Assembly (NCBI GenBank): GCA_958417755.1
Contig: CATZDY010000104.1
Location: forward strand, 1-8,961
Origin: an uncultured Peptococcaceae bacterium
Lineage (GTDB): Bacteria > Bacillota > Desulfotomaculia > Desulfotomaculales > Desulfocucumaceae
Direction of reading: 5' to 3'
Length of the DNA stretch: 8,961 bases
The notes under the pieces were generated by a model. The model worked only from the letters and a program-made list of their open reading frames with translations, was not told the origin of the DNA and did no database searches. The position numbers and the translations under genes are program-made. Every line of letters begins with the position of its first letter. The stretch's first letter is position 1. This document shows positions 1 to 6,118 of the stretch, piece after piece.

Positions 1-651
1 TTTTATTATCGTTTCATGATTTTTATTTTTATTTAACTCACCTACAGAGAATATATCAAAAGCATCTTTTGGAACTCCTTTTTCAATACGTTTAGCTTCT
101 TTATCAACTGCACCTGAACTAAACTTCTTAGTATCCAGTCCAATACCTGGAATATATTCAACTCTTTTTACTTTTAATGAATTCTTAGCTCTTACATAAT
201 CCTCTTTATTAATAGTAATAAGTACATCAGTATATTTTGCTAACAAACGTTCCGCTATATAATATATAATCCAATTTCTAATGGGCGCCCCTCTATAAAA
301 ATGAAAACCATGTGCCGTATATATTACCTTTATCTCTTTTAAATCTCTACAAGCAAGTCTTACTAAAAAAGATGCCACAGGTGTATGAGTGTGAATCAAT
401 TCATACTTCCCCGTTTTTATAAAATTTTTCAACTTTTTATAGGCTGTAAAGTTTTGTATTTTAAAAGGTGAACGTTGAAAACTGATATCGAAAACCTCAC
501 AACCTTTTTCTATTAAATCTGAACTTATTTTTTTAGTAAGATTACATGCAATATCAACTTGATGCCCTTCTTTTAGTAAAAATTCAATATGAGGAATTAA
601 GAACGCATTAATTGTATTTGATATTGTAGAAACGTACAAAATTTTCAACAT
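1..651 (-). CDS. EpsD-like GT4 glycosyltransferase, C-terminus beyond window
   Basis: This frame is open from an ATG at 651 through the left edge (217 codons, no stop). It matches the N-terminal half of GT-B glycosyltransferases of family GT4, the EpsD type used in exopolysaccharide assembly. The start MLKILYVSTISNTINAFLIP gives the first Rossmann strand. Near residues 86-101 is IHTHTPVASFLVRLAC, near 112-123 TAHGFHFYRGAP, and near 142-151 TDVLITINKED. GELNKN at about 204-209 opens the nucleotide-sugar-binding C-terminal domain, so the EX7E motif lies outside the window. Such enzymes act at the cytoplasmic face of the membrane and add a sugar to a lipid-linked acceptor; donor and acceptor cannot be read here. 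A weak AAAGGGA lies just upstream. The gene follows the phosphoglycosyltransferase by 49 bp without a terminator, so it is probably co-transcribed. Its G+C is only about 28%, lower than most of the window. Confidence 0.88.
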   Translation of the reverse strand, partial: MLKILYVSTISNTINAFLIPHIEFLLKEGHQVDIACNLTKKISSDLIEKGCEVFDISFQRSPFKIQNFTAYKKLKNFIKTGKYELIHTHTPVASFLVRLACRDLKEIKVIYTAHGFHFYRGAPIRNWIIYYIAERLLAKYTDVLITINKEDYVRAKNSLKVKRVEYIPGIGLDTKKFSSGAVDKEAKRIEKGVPKDAFDIFSVGELNKNKNHETIIK

Positions 652-700
652 TAACAATCCCTTTATTTAATCTATATAAATATTGCTCCTAGCAGTTTTA

Positions 701-1381
701 CTATAGAGAATCTCCATCTTTTTGAAATGGTTCCATCGTTACAGATGTTTCACTATTAATTCCATCTCTTTCTACAGCTTTTCTAAGGGTTTTCAAAATA
801 AGTTTCAAATCACCTATAAAAGTTACATTATTTACATAATGTATATCCAAATCAAATCTTTTTTTCCAAGAAATTAAATTCCTCCCATTAACTTGGGCCA
901 ATCCTGATAAACCGGGCCTCACTTCATGTCTTCTTCTTTGATGAGCATTATAAAGGGGCAAATATTGGATCAGCAAAGGCCGGGGGCCAATGACGCTCAT
1001 ATCCCCTTTTATAATATTGATTAATTCAGGCAATTCATCCAAAGAAGTAGACCGCAGCATTTTTCCGAATTTCGTAAGCCGTACTTCATCGGGTAAGAGC
1101 AACCCCTTTTCATCTTTTTCATCTGTCATGGTACGGAATTTATATAGGGTAAATATCTTTTCATGCAATCCAGGGCGCTTTTGTTTGAATATCACAGGAG
1201 TGCCCAATTTTATCCTGACCAATAGGGCCACAATCAACAGTATAGGACTCAAAACAATGAGGGCCAGTATTGCTAAAATTAAATCCATGGGTCTTTTTAC
1301 AAATCTTCCATAAATACCTTTTTTTTGAAAAAATCCTGGAGACACATGGGTTTGTGTTTTGGTATTGAGTTCTGTTTGCAT
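701..1381 (-). CDS. Monotopic phosphoglycosyltransferase (bacterial sugar transferase, EpsL/PglC-like)
   Basis: This 226-aa protein belongs to the bacterial sugar transferase family (PF02397). The family moves a sugar-1-phosphate from a UDP-sugar to undecaprenyl phosphate, the first membrane step of glycan assembly. It has the small PglC/EpsL architecture without the extra N-terminal membrane helices of WbaP. A single hydrophobic re-entrant helix lies at about residues 32-57, followed by KQKRPG (67-71), YKFRTM (80-85), the catalytic Asp-Glu pair at 115-116 within SLDELPEL, GPRPLL (132-137) and RPGLSGLAQVNGRN (155-168). The C-terminus ERDGINSE...TMEPF resembles the tail of EpsL-type enzymes. 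The start ATG lies 7 nt after the aminotransferase stop, with GGTGA inside that gene's end as ribosome binding site, so translation is probably coupled. Base composition drops from about 40% to 28% G+C in the 3' part of the gene, from about position 890 leftwards. Confidence 0.93.
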   Translation of the reverse strand: MQTELNTKTQTHVSPGFFQKKGIYGRFVKRPMDLILAILALIVLSPILLIVALLVRIKLGTPVIFKQKRPGLHEKIFTLYKFRTMTDEKDEKGLLLPDEVRLTKFGKMLRSTSLDELPELINIIKGDMSVIGPRPLLIQYLPLYNAHQRRRHEVRPGLSGLAQVNGRNLISWKKRFDLDIHYVNNVTFIGDLKLILKTLRKAVERDGINSETSVTMEPFQKDGDSL

Positions 1382-1387
1382 CTAGCA

Positions 1388-2575
1388 TCACCGCCACAAT
1401 CCTTTGATAATCCCTACAATTCTCTCCAAATCTTTTGGCGTCATTTTTGTATCTGAGGGCAAACAAAGGCCCTGTTTGAATAATTCTTCCGCCACACTTC
1501 CTTTTTGCTCTTTTGTAACAAAATCATATTGTTCAAAAAAGGGCTGCAAATGCATGGGTTTCCAGATGGGTCTTGATTCTATGTTCTCTTTTTCTAAGGC
1601 CAACATGATGTCCAAGGGTTTTACCTGGCCTTTTAAGGTCATGCAGCTCAACCAGTAATTAGGCTGATTCCAGGCATTGATTGGCATCATGGCTATGTCT
1701 TCTATTTCAGCAAAAGCTTCTTTGTAGTATTGAAAAATAAATTTCTTTTTGGCAATTCGCTGGTCCAGTACTTTCAGCTGCCCTCGGCCTATGCCAGCTA
1801 CCACATTGCTCATGCGGTAGTTATAGCCCAGTTCGCTATGCTGGTAATGCCGGGCTGGGTCTCTGGATTGGGTGGCCCAGAAGCGGACTTTGGCGATTTT
1901 TTCTTCTGCCAGCTTTTGATCCGCCAAGTTGGAAACCAACATGCCGCCGCCGGAGGTGGTGATGATTTTGTTGCCATTAAAGCTAAAAATGCCATAATCG
2001 CCAAAGGTTCCGGTGTATCCCCTGTAATTTTTGCCCTCATAGGTGGTGCCCAGAGATTCTGCGGCGTCTTCGATGAGGGGGACTTGATATTTGGCGCATA
2101 AGGGGATAATTGTATCCATATCTGCTGCCAGGCCGTAAAGATGCACCAATAATACAGCTTTGGGACGTTTTCCTTGGGCAGTGAAATGTTCTAAGGCCCT
2201 TGCTAAAGCGTCAGGCGACATGTTCCAGGTTTTCTTGTCAGAATCAATGAACACTGGCACGGCATTTTGATACACAATGGGATTGGCTGTGGCGGAAAAG
2301 GTTAGGCTGGAGCACAGCACAATGTCACCAGGTCCCACGCCCACTGCTTTTAAGGCCAGGTGTATGGCCGCTGTACCGGAAGATAAAGCAGCTGCTGCCT
2401 TGGCCCCCACATGCTGGGCCAATTCTTTTTCAAATTCATTGACATTCTCTCCCAAGGGAGCAATCCAATTGGTATCAAAAGCCCTTTGCACATATTGCTG
2501 TTCAAAGCCCTGGTCACTCATATGAGGGGAAGAGAGAAATATTTTCTCCGGCATATTCTTAGCTCCAGTATCCAT
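1388..2575 (-). CDS. DegT/DnrJ/EryC1 aminotransferase, EpsN/PglE-like
   Basis: This 395-aa PLP enzyme of the DegT/DnrJ/EryC1 family (PF01041) closely resembles EpsN and PglE. Those convert a UDP-2-acetamido-4-keto-2,6-dideoxyhexose to the 4-amino sugar, using glutamate as amino donor, on the route to bacillosamine-type sugars. Visible EpsN signatures are IFLSSPHM (12-19), NWIAPLGENV (36-45), SGTAAIHLA (66-74), the PLP-phosphate/pyridine region IEDAAESLGT (168-177), FSFNGNKIITTSGGG (197-211) with the Schiff-base lysine at 203, NYRMSNVVAGIG (252-263) and ESRPIWKPMH (333-342). Length is normal. Two starts are possible: ATG at 2575 with AAAGGA 7 nt upstream, or ATG at 2554 with GGAG 8 nt upstream, where homologs typically begin. 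It is the first gene of the glycan operon, followed after 6 bp by the phosphoglycosyltransferase. No EpsM/PglD acetyltransferase lies next to it. Confidence 0.94.
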   Translation of the reverse strand: MDTGAKNMPEKIFLSSPHMSDQGFEQQYVQRAFDTNWIAPLGENVNEFEKELAQHVGAKAAAALSSGTAAIHLALKAVGVGPGDIVLCSSLTFSATANPIVYQNAVPVFIDSDKKTWNMSPDALARALEHFTAQGKRPKAVLLVHLYGLAADMDTIIPLCAKYQVPLIEDAAESLGTTYEGKNYRGYTGTFGDYGIFSFNGNKIITTSGGGMLVSNLADQKLAEEKIAKVRFWATQSRDPARHYQHSELGYNYRMSNVVAGIGRGQLKVLDQRIAKKKFIFQYYKEAFAEIEDIAMMPINAWNQPNYWLSCMTLKGQVKPLDIMLALEKENIESRPIWKPMHLQPFFEQYDFVTKEQKGSVAEELFKQGLCLPSDTKMTPKDLERIVGIIKGLWR

Positions 2576-2597
2576 GTTTGAATCCTTTCAGTTCCAT
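2559..2597 (-). other. Possible 12-codon leader ORF before the aminotransferase
   Basis: An AGGAG followed 7 nt later by ATG (2597) opens a short frame, MELKGFKHGYWS, that stops at TAA 2559-2561. Only 4 nt separate this stop from the ATG at 2554, the alternative start of the aminotransferase. The layout suits translational coupling to that internal start, with the ATG at 2575 lying inside the leader in another frame. No run of regulatory codons is visible. It may be chance; no comparison with relatives was possible. Confidence 0.3.
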
Positions 2598-2609
2598 TCG
2601 ATTTCTCCT

Positions 2610-2646
2610 AAACTATAAAAAACTTATGATTGATTTTTTATAGTTT
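2610..2646. repeat. Perfect 13-bp A/T inverted repeat upstream of glycan operon
   Basis: Arms AAACTATAAAAAA (2610-2622) and TTTTTTATAGTTT (2634-2646) pair perfectly around an 11-nt spacer. On the minus strand the element ends directly at the AGGAG of the leader ORF. There are almost no G-C pairs and no separate T-tract, so it does not look like an efficient intrinsic terminator. An operator or a 5'-end mRNA structure is possible. Confidence 0.55.
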
Positions 2647-2844
2647 TTCAGAATTGTCTTTAAATGACAAAAACCCCTTGTCTTCCCTACTTCTACCATT
2701 GGTTCCTAACATACAAGGCACCCCTTGGGTAGAAATAACTGGGGAAGAAATACAAGAGGAATTGAATAACAAGCTTTGTTTACCATACAGAAAAGAACTT
2801 TCTTTTTCCTAAGCACAACAATCAACCTTTGTGGTAGCGTTTTT

Positions 2845-3006
2845 TTACTTCTTTGGTTCCCTAACATTCGTCAACGCTTCACTCTGTTTTGATTTGTCAC
2901 TATGCTTTTCATTAGGAATTTGCTTTCCAACTATCAAAGCATGATGAGTTAATCTTTCTTTGGATCTTTTGTTCACAACAGGAATGTATGGATTAAAATT
3001 CGCCAT
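2845..3006 (-). CDS. Possible small basic protein, 53 aa
   Basis: A 53-codon frame runs from ATG (3006) to TAA (2845-2847). It begins MANFNPYIPVVNKRSKERL and ends with the lysine-rich tail NVREPKK. There is no signal peptide, membrane segment or cysteine. The only Shine-Dalgarno-like sequence, AGGA, sits about 12 nt before the ATG, which is too far for a strong site. An in-frame stop lies two codons upstream, so ATG is the only likely start. The frame sits alone in the gap between the DUF2922 gene and the glycan operon. I do not recognise a family. It may be a real small gene, the remnant of a longer one, or chance. Confidence 0.28.
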   Translation of the reverse strand: MANFNPYIPVVNKRSKERLTHHALIVGKQIPNEKHSDKSKQSEALTNVREPKK

Positions 3007-3087
3007 TGCTTATTATTATCCTGCTAAACCAAGTAAAATTTTGTTGAAAAAAAGTGTTCTTTACATTTTATTCTGCTTTTACCACCA

Positions 3088-3122
3088 CAAAGCCGGGCAA
3101 TGAAACGATTCGCCCGGCTTTG
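3088..3122 (-). terminator. Hairpin after DUF1659/DUF2922 pair
   Basis: Perfect 11-bp arms CAAAGCCGGGC (3088-3098) and GCCCGGCTTTG (3112-3122) enclose a 13-nt loop, starting 7 nt beyond the DUF2922 stop codon. The G-C-rich stem and position fit a transcription terminator for the pair. On the minus strand it is followed by TGGTGGTAAAAG and not by a T-tract, so termination may be weak; 3'-end protection is the alternative. Confidence 0.6.
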
Positions 3123-3129
3123 CCTTCAT

Positions 3130-3351
3130 TTATTCTGCTTGGTATAAGAGGTTTTCTGTGGTTTCTATGATCACAGCTTCTAGCTTGGCCACCAAATCTC
3201 CGCCAGTGGAAGTGAAGGCATTGCTGGCAATCACCTGATCCATGGCTGCAATCACTTGTTCTGGGGTCAAATCTGTTTTGGGATCATCAAAGCGCAAGGA
3301 TGTGCTTTTTCCTGTGGCATTGCGAAATGACAATTTTAAGGCTTGGGCCAT
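3130..3351 (-). CDS. DUF2922 family protein
   Basis: This 73-aa protein fits DUF2922 (PF11148): a short beta-rich start, ALKLSFRNATGKSTSLRF (residues 4-21), then DPKTDLTPEQVIAAMDQVI (23-41) and a final strand region EAVIIETTENLLYQAE (58-73). Length is typical. Its function is unknown. In Firmicutes this family is commonly found next to DUF1659, as here, where it follows that gene by 60 bp. The start is fixed by AAGGAGGAA about 6 nt before the ATG. There is no signal peptide or membrane segment, so it is probably cytoplasmic. A GC-rich hairpin lies directly after the stop, which makes it the last gene of a two-gene unit. Confidence 0.85.
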   Translation of the reverse strand: MAQALKLSFRNATGKSTSLRFDDPKTDLTPEQVIAAMDQVIASNAFTSTGGDLVAKLEAVIIETTENLLYQAE

Positions 3352-3411
3352 TGGTATTCCTCCTTTCCCCCAAGGGGCTGGTTATTCATAATTTTACGGG
3401 TACTTTGCTCT

Positions 3412-3636
3412 TTATTCAGCTTGCAAACGGTTTACATCCACTTGATACAGGGCATTGACTTGCCGGCTTTGTAAACCTGCCAAAGCATTGGCTGCATCAT
3501 GAACCTGTTGGGGGGTTGCGTTAATCTTCAAGTTATTGAGGGTTTTGGTTTTATAAACCGGATTTCCTTCATCATCTATTCCGTTTTGCAATTCCAACCG
3601 CAGAGCTGCACTCACAGGTGTTTTATTGATAGCCAT
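3412..3636 (-). CDS. DUF1659 family protein
   Basis: This 74-aa protein fits DUF1659 (PF07872). It has an N-terminal strand region LRLELQNGIDDEGNPVYKTK (residues 12-31), then TLNNLKINATPQQVHDAANA (32-51) and a terminal LYQVDVNRLQAE. The family is small, of unknown function, and regularly paired with DUF2922. The strand/NLK/TPQQVHDAA layout resembles that of the downstream DUF2922 protein (strands, then LTPEQVIAAM), and both end in QAE, so the two may be distant paralogs (inference). The start is set by GGGAGGTG a few bases upstream. It heads the two-gene unit, about 120 bp after the terminator of the XRE gene. No convincing sigma-A promoter was found just upstream. Confidence 0.85.
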   Translation of the reverse strand: MAINKTPVSAALRLELQNGIDDEGNPVYKTKTLNNLKINATPQQVHDAANALAGLQSRQVNALYQVDVNRLQAE

Positions 3637-3670
3637 TTTCCCACCTCCCTTCGCACAAAGGATATCATCT

Positions 3671-3691
3671 TTGCTAAATGAAACCTAGCAA
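3671..3691. repeat. Inverted repeat upstream of DUF1659 gene
   Basis: TTGCTA (3671-3676) and TAGCAA (3686-3691) form a 6-bp dyad with a 9-bp spacer, 35 bp before the DUF1659 start. Position and symmetry would suit a regulator site, but it does not match the dyad next to the XRE promoter. It is weakly supported. Confidence 0.3.
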
Positions 3692-3757
3692 GGGATTGTG
3701 GCATTGATTTGGATGATTTATTTACCATGACTATGAAAAATATCTTTGTTAAATAAA

Positions 3758-3798
3758 AAGACTGCATAATAAACAATCATGGTTTATTATGCAGTCTT
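3758..3798 (-). terminator. Intrinsic terminator of the XRE gene
   Basis: Perfect 17-bp arms (AAGACTGCATAATAAAC at 3758-3774 and its complement at 3782-3798) surround a 7-nt loop. On the minus strand the stem is followed by a T-rich tail, TTTATTT. It begins 22 nt after the XRE stop codon. This is the clearest intrinsic terminator in the window and separates the XRE gene from the DUF1659/DUF2922 pair. Confidence 0.85.
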
Positions 3799-3820
3799 AG
3801 CTTTATGGTGCAATTTTGTT

Positions 3821-4054
3821 TTAATTTGCTTTTTTTATACGGGATATAATATCTTGGACCACTGGACTGGTAGACAAGTCTTCCACCTTTACACCGAAAA
3901 ATTTGGCGCAATCCAAGGTAAACTCATCACTGGGCCTGGCAATGATGCCCCGTTCTAAACTACTGATGAATTGCCGGCTTACCAATAAGGCATCAGCCAA
4001 TTGTTGCTGGGTCAATCCCCTTTCTAAACGCAAAGCAAGCAATTTAGGTCCCAT
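3821..4054 (-). CDS. Small XRE-family HTH transcriptional regulator
   Basis: This 77-aa protein is essentially one Cro/C1-type helix-turn-helix (PF01381): LLALRLERGLTQQQLADALLV at residues 5-25, the recognition helix region SRQFISSLERG at 26-36, then FTLDCAKFFGVKVEDL (45-60) and a short charged tail. It has the size of single-domain SinR/phage-type regulators and lacks any ligand or dimerisation domain. The start is fixed by GGGGAGGTGA just upstream. It is monocistronic: a candidate promoter lies about 90 bp upstream and a strong terminator follows. Its targets are unknown. The dyad overlapping its own -10 suggests autoregulation, and the neighbouring DUF1659/DUF2922 and surface-glycan genes are possible targets (inference only). 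It is not next to any phage gene or toxin partner. Confidence 0.92.
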   Translation of the reverse strand: MGPKLLALRLERGLTQQQLADALLVSRQFISSLERGIIARPSDEFTLDCAKFFGVKVEDLSTSPVVQDIISRIKKAN

Positions 4055-4137
4055 CAGGTCACCTCCCCCTGAAGTATTCTTTAGAATAACAAACTCTATC
4101 TTATATATGATTTATAAGTTATATTCTCTATGTTATC

Positions 4138-4172
4138 ATACTTAGTATAGGAATAAATTTCATATTCATCAA
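4138..4172 (-). promoter_or_regulatory. Candidate sigma-A promoter with dyad for the XRE gene
   Basis: On the minus strand TTGATG (4172-4167) and TATACT (4149-4144) are separated by exactly 17 bp, close to the sigma-A consensus. The start site would fall near 4137, leaving a leader of about 80 nt. The dyad ATACT-T-AGTAT (4138-4148) overlaps the -10 and the predicted start, where a repressor could block the promoter. Confidence 0.45.
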
Positions 4173-4229
4173 GCAAGTAATAATGGCTTTACTTTATTAA
4201 TTATCTCTACATCTAAAAATTAAAATTAA

Positions 4230-4257
4230 CGTTTTAAAACGGTATGCAATATTGCAT
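4230..4257. repeat. Two adjacent exact palindromes
   Basis: CGTTTTAAAACG (4230-4241) and ATGCAATATTGCAT (4244-4257) are perfect 12-bp and 14-bp palindromes with centres 15 bp apart. They lie about 60 bp upstream of the XRE -35 box. Such spacing would suit two regulator dimers, but in AT-rich DNA chance cannot be excluded. Confidence 0.45.
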
Positions 4258-4410
4258 TTTAATCTCTTATTCTTTCTAAAACAAAAAAGAAACTATATCA
4301 AGAGCTATTCTTAATATTGTTTCTCATGTGCATTGTCTTATGATTGTTTTACCATTGTTTTCTTTTTATAAGGAAAAATCCTTTAGGGCAACACTTACCT
4401 ATTGTAAAAT

Positions 4411-4432
4411 AATGCAGTTGCTTTTTTGCATT
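4411..4432 (-). terminator. Weak hairpin at the galE end
   Basis: AATGCA (4411-4416) and TGCATT (4427-4432) form a 6-bp stem that touches the galE stop codon. On the minus strand it is followed by ATTATTTTAC. A short stem and a broken T-tract make this a weak terminator candidate at best. Confidence 0.28.
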
Positions 4433-5436
4433 TAATATCCCTGGGGATTTTGTTGAAACCAACGCCAAGTATCAAGGCACATGTCCGCCAGATCCCGGGT
4501 AGCCTCCCAGCCCAGCTCTTGTTTTGCTTTGCCGGGATCCGCATAGCAAAGGGGGATATCCCCGGGCCGCCGGGGGGTGACCACCCAGGGGATGTTAATA
4601 TTGGCTGCTTGTTCAAAGGCCTTGATTAATTCATACACGCTGTATCCTTTGCCTGTGCCCAGGTTATAGGTGTATATCCCGGGTTTCTGTTGGATATGCG
4701 CAATGGCCTTCACGTGCCCCTGGGCCAAATCCATCACATGGATATAATCCCGCACCCCGGTGCCGTCCGGGGTGGGGTAATCGTCACCGTATACAGTAAG
4801 GGCAGGAATTTTTCCTGCTGCTGCCCACAGCAACCGAGGCATGAGGTTGTTGGGAATGCCATTGGGGTTTTCCCCTATGCGTCCGCTTTTATGGGCCCCC
4901 ACGGGATTGAAATACCGCAACAAAGCAACGCGCCACTGGGGATCCGCGGCCTGGAGATCTCTCAAAATATCTTCAATCATCAATTTGGTCCGGCCATAGG
5001 GATTGGTGACTTGCAACTTGGCCTCTTCAGGAATGGGCACCTGTTCCGGATCCCCGTATACAGTGGCTGAGGAGGAAAAAACCATGGTTTTAACGCCCTG
5101 CTCAGCCATTACTTTACAGAGGGTCAAGGTACCCCCCACATTGTTGTGGTAATAATCCAGGGGAATTTCTGTGGATTCCCCCACAGCCTTTAAGCCGGCA
5201 AAATGGATGACAGCCTCTATGGGGTGGGCCTGGAAAATCTGGATCAAGCTTTGTTCATCCCGGATATCAGTTTGGTAAAAGGGAAAATCTTTTTGGGTGA
5301 TCTCTTTGACCCGGTTTAAGGCTTCTTGCTGGCTATTGCAAAAATTGTCCAGCACCACAATATCATAACCTGCCTGCAACAAGGCTACACAAGTATGGCT
5401 GCCAATGTATCCTGCGCCGCCAGTGATTAAAATCAT
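4432..5436 (-). CDS. galE: UDP-glucose 4-epimerase GalE
   Basis: This 334-aa extended short-chain dehydrogenase interconverts UDP-glucose and UDP-galactose through a 4-keto intermediate with bound NAD. The NAD motif GGAGYIGSH is at residues 6-14, the adenosine-binding VVLDNFCN at 27-34, and HFAGLKAVGES at 78-88. SSSATVYG (121-128) carries the catalytic Ser, and YGRTK (147-151) the Tyr147/Lys151 pair. Further on come RYFNPVGAH (174-182), GTGVRDYIHV (225-234) and RRPGDIPLCYAD (289-300). Length is normal. The position of E. coli Tyr299 appears to be Cys297, as in epimerases that also accept UDP-GlcNAc/GalNAc. AGAGGGA precedes the ATG. The gene follows the VanZ gene by 65 bp with no terminator, so the two may be one transcript. 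It probably supplies Gal or GalNAc precursors for the surface glycans encoded nearby. Confidence 0.97.
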   Translation of the reverse strand: MILITGGAGYIGSHTCVALLQAGYDIVVLDNFCNSQQEALNRVKEITQKDFPFYQTDIRDEQSLIQIFQAHPIEAVIHFAGLKAVGESTEIPLDYYHNNVGGTLTLCKVMAEQGVKTMVFSSSATVYGDPEQVPIPEEAKLQVTNPYGRTKLMIEDILRDLQAADPQWRVALLRYFNPVGAHKSGRIGENPNGIPNNLMPRLLWAAAGKIPALTVYGDDYPTPDGTGVRDYIHVMDLAQGHVKAIAHIQQKPGIYTYNLGTGKGYSVYELIKAFEQAANINIPWVVTPRRPGDIPLCYADPGKAKQELGWEATRDLADMCLDTWRWFQQNPQGY

Positions 5437-5501
5437 ACAATCCCTCTTTTCTACATATAATTTATTTAAATTGGCTAGAACATAATCCCTTTGTGCTACT
5501 T

Positions 5502-5990
5502 TTATCGATATTTCTTCTTTCTTAATCTTCCAAGCAAAATTGCGAGCAGCTGGAATATCAATACCCCCAACAGAGCTCCGCCAAAATCAATGGCCACATC
5601 CCGCCACTCTCCACTGCGGCCTGGCACATAGGTTTGGTGAAATTCGTCACTCATGGCAAAAAGCAAGCATATGGTTAAAGAGATAAAAATCCTAACCCAG
5701 CCTTTTTTTCCTTGCATAGCCAGGGCCCCCATGGATAGGATAGCCAAGGCAAAATACAAAGCACTGTGGGCTTGTTTGCGCACCAGACCGTGCATATTGG
5801 CAATTATGGACTCCTGCTCTTTTGGCTCCAAGTGATGAAAACCGGGATGTACAATGGGAGCCACTTCCCGCACCACTTCCCGGCTCACAGCCTTTGACTC
5901 CACGGCAGGCTGCTGGGAAAAGGAAAAGATAAGGCCCATCCATAATAAAACCAAAAGCCAGCTCCCTAAAATCCATTTTTTATATTTGAT
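5502..5990 (-). CDS. VanZ-family membrane protein (possible ATC start)
   Basis: The C-terminal half carries the VanZ signature (PF04892): LVRKQAHSALYFALAILS, then the core CLLFAMSDEFHQTYVPGRSG followed by EWRDVAIDFGGALLGV, with hydrophobic helices around each. VanZ proteins have several membrane helices; teicoplanin VanZ gives low-level resistance, but most homologs have no known role. The first canonical start is TTG at 5954 with AGGGAG 7 nt upstream, giving 150 aa but cutting into the first helix (VLLWMGLIFSFSQQP). The frame stays open 12 codons further, IKYKKWILGSWL, exactly the kind of N-terminus homologs have, and begins at ATC (5990). AAAGAGGT lies 7 nt before this ATC, and a stop codon directly precedes it. 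I therefore give the longer form; 5502-5954 is the conservative one. galE follows 65 bp downstream. Confidence 0.85.
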   Translation of the reverse strand: MKYKKWILGSWLLVLLWMGLIFSFSQQPAVESKAVSREVVREVAPIVHPGFHHLEPKEQESIIANMHGLVRKQAHSALYFALAILSMGALAMQGKKGWVRIFISLTICLLFAMSDEFHQTYVPGRSGEWRDVAIDFGGALLGVLIFQLLAILLGRLRKKKYR

Positions 5991-6118
5991 TCAGATTACC
6001 TCTTTCTTTTCTTTATATATTTTTTCTTAGAATAAAATGGTTTTTTGCTTCATCTAAAATAAAAAAGAAAACGCCTGAAAATATACAATCTTATTTCCTA
6101 TATTTTAACTCACTATAA

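Larger units (their letters stand above)
4055..4431. other. AT-rich gene-free interval between galE and the XRE gene
   Basis: No coding frame with a ribosome binding site is visible on either strand in these 377 bp. The interval holds the XRE promoter candidate, a dyad at the -10, two exact palindromes at 4230-4257 and a weak hairpin after galE. The rest is featureless AT-rich DNA. Confidence 0.6.

Noticed and set aside
2654..2682. Alternating TTGTC / GACAA / TTGTC segments that could form exclusive hairpins
   Set aside because: The stems are only 5 bp and A/T-rich, with no terminator tail; they are too weak to call a riboswitch or attenuator.
2630..2812. Plus-strand frame of 60 codons starting at TTG
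   Set aside because: It has no ribosome binding site, starts inside a hairpin, is opposite to every other gene, and shows no recognisable motif. A remnant is possible but unsupported.
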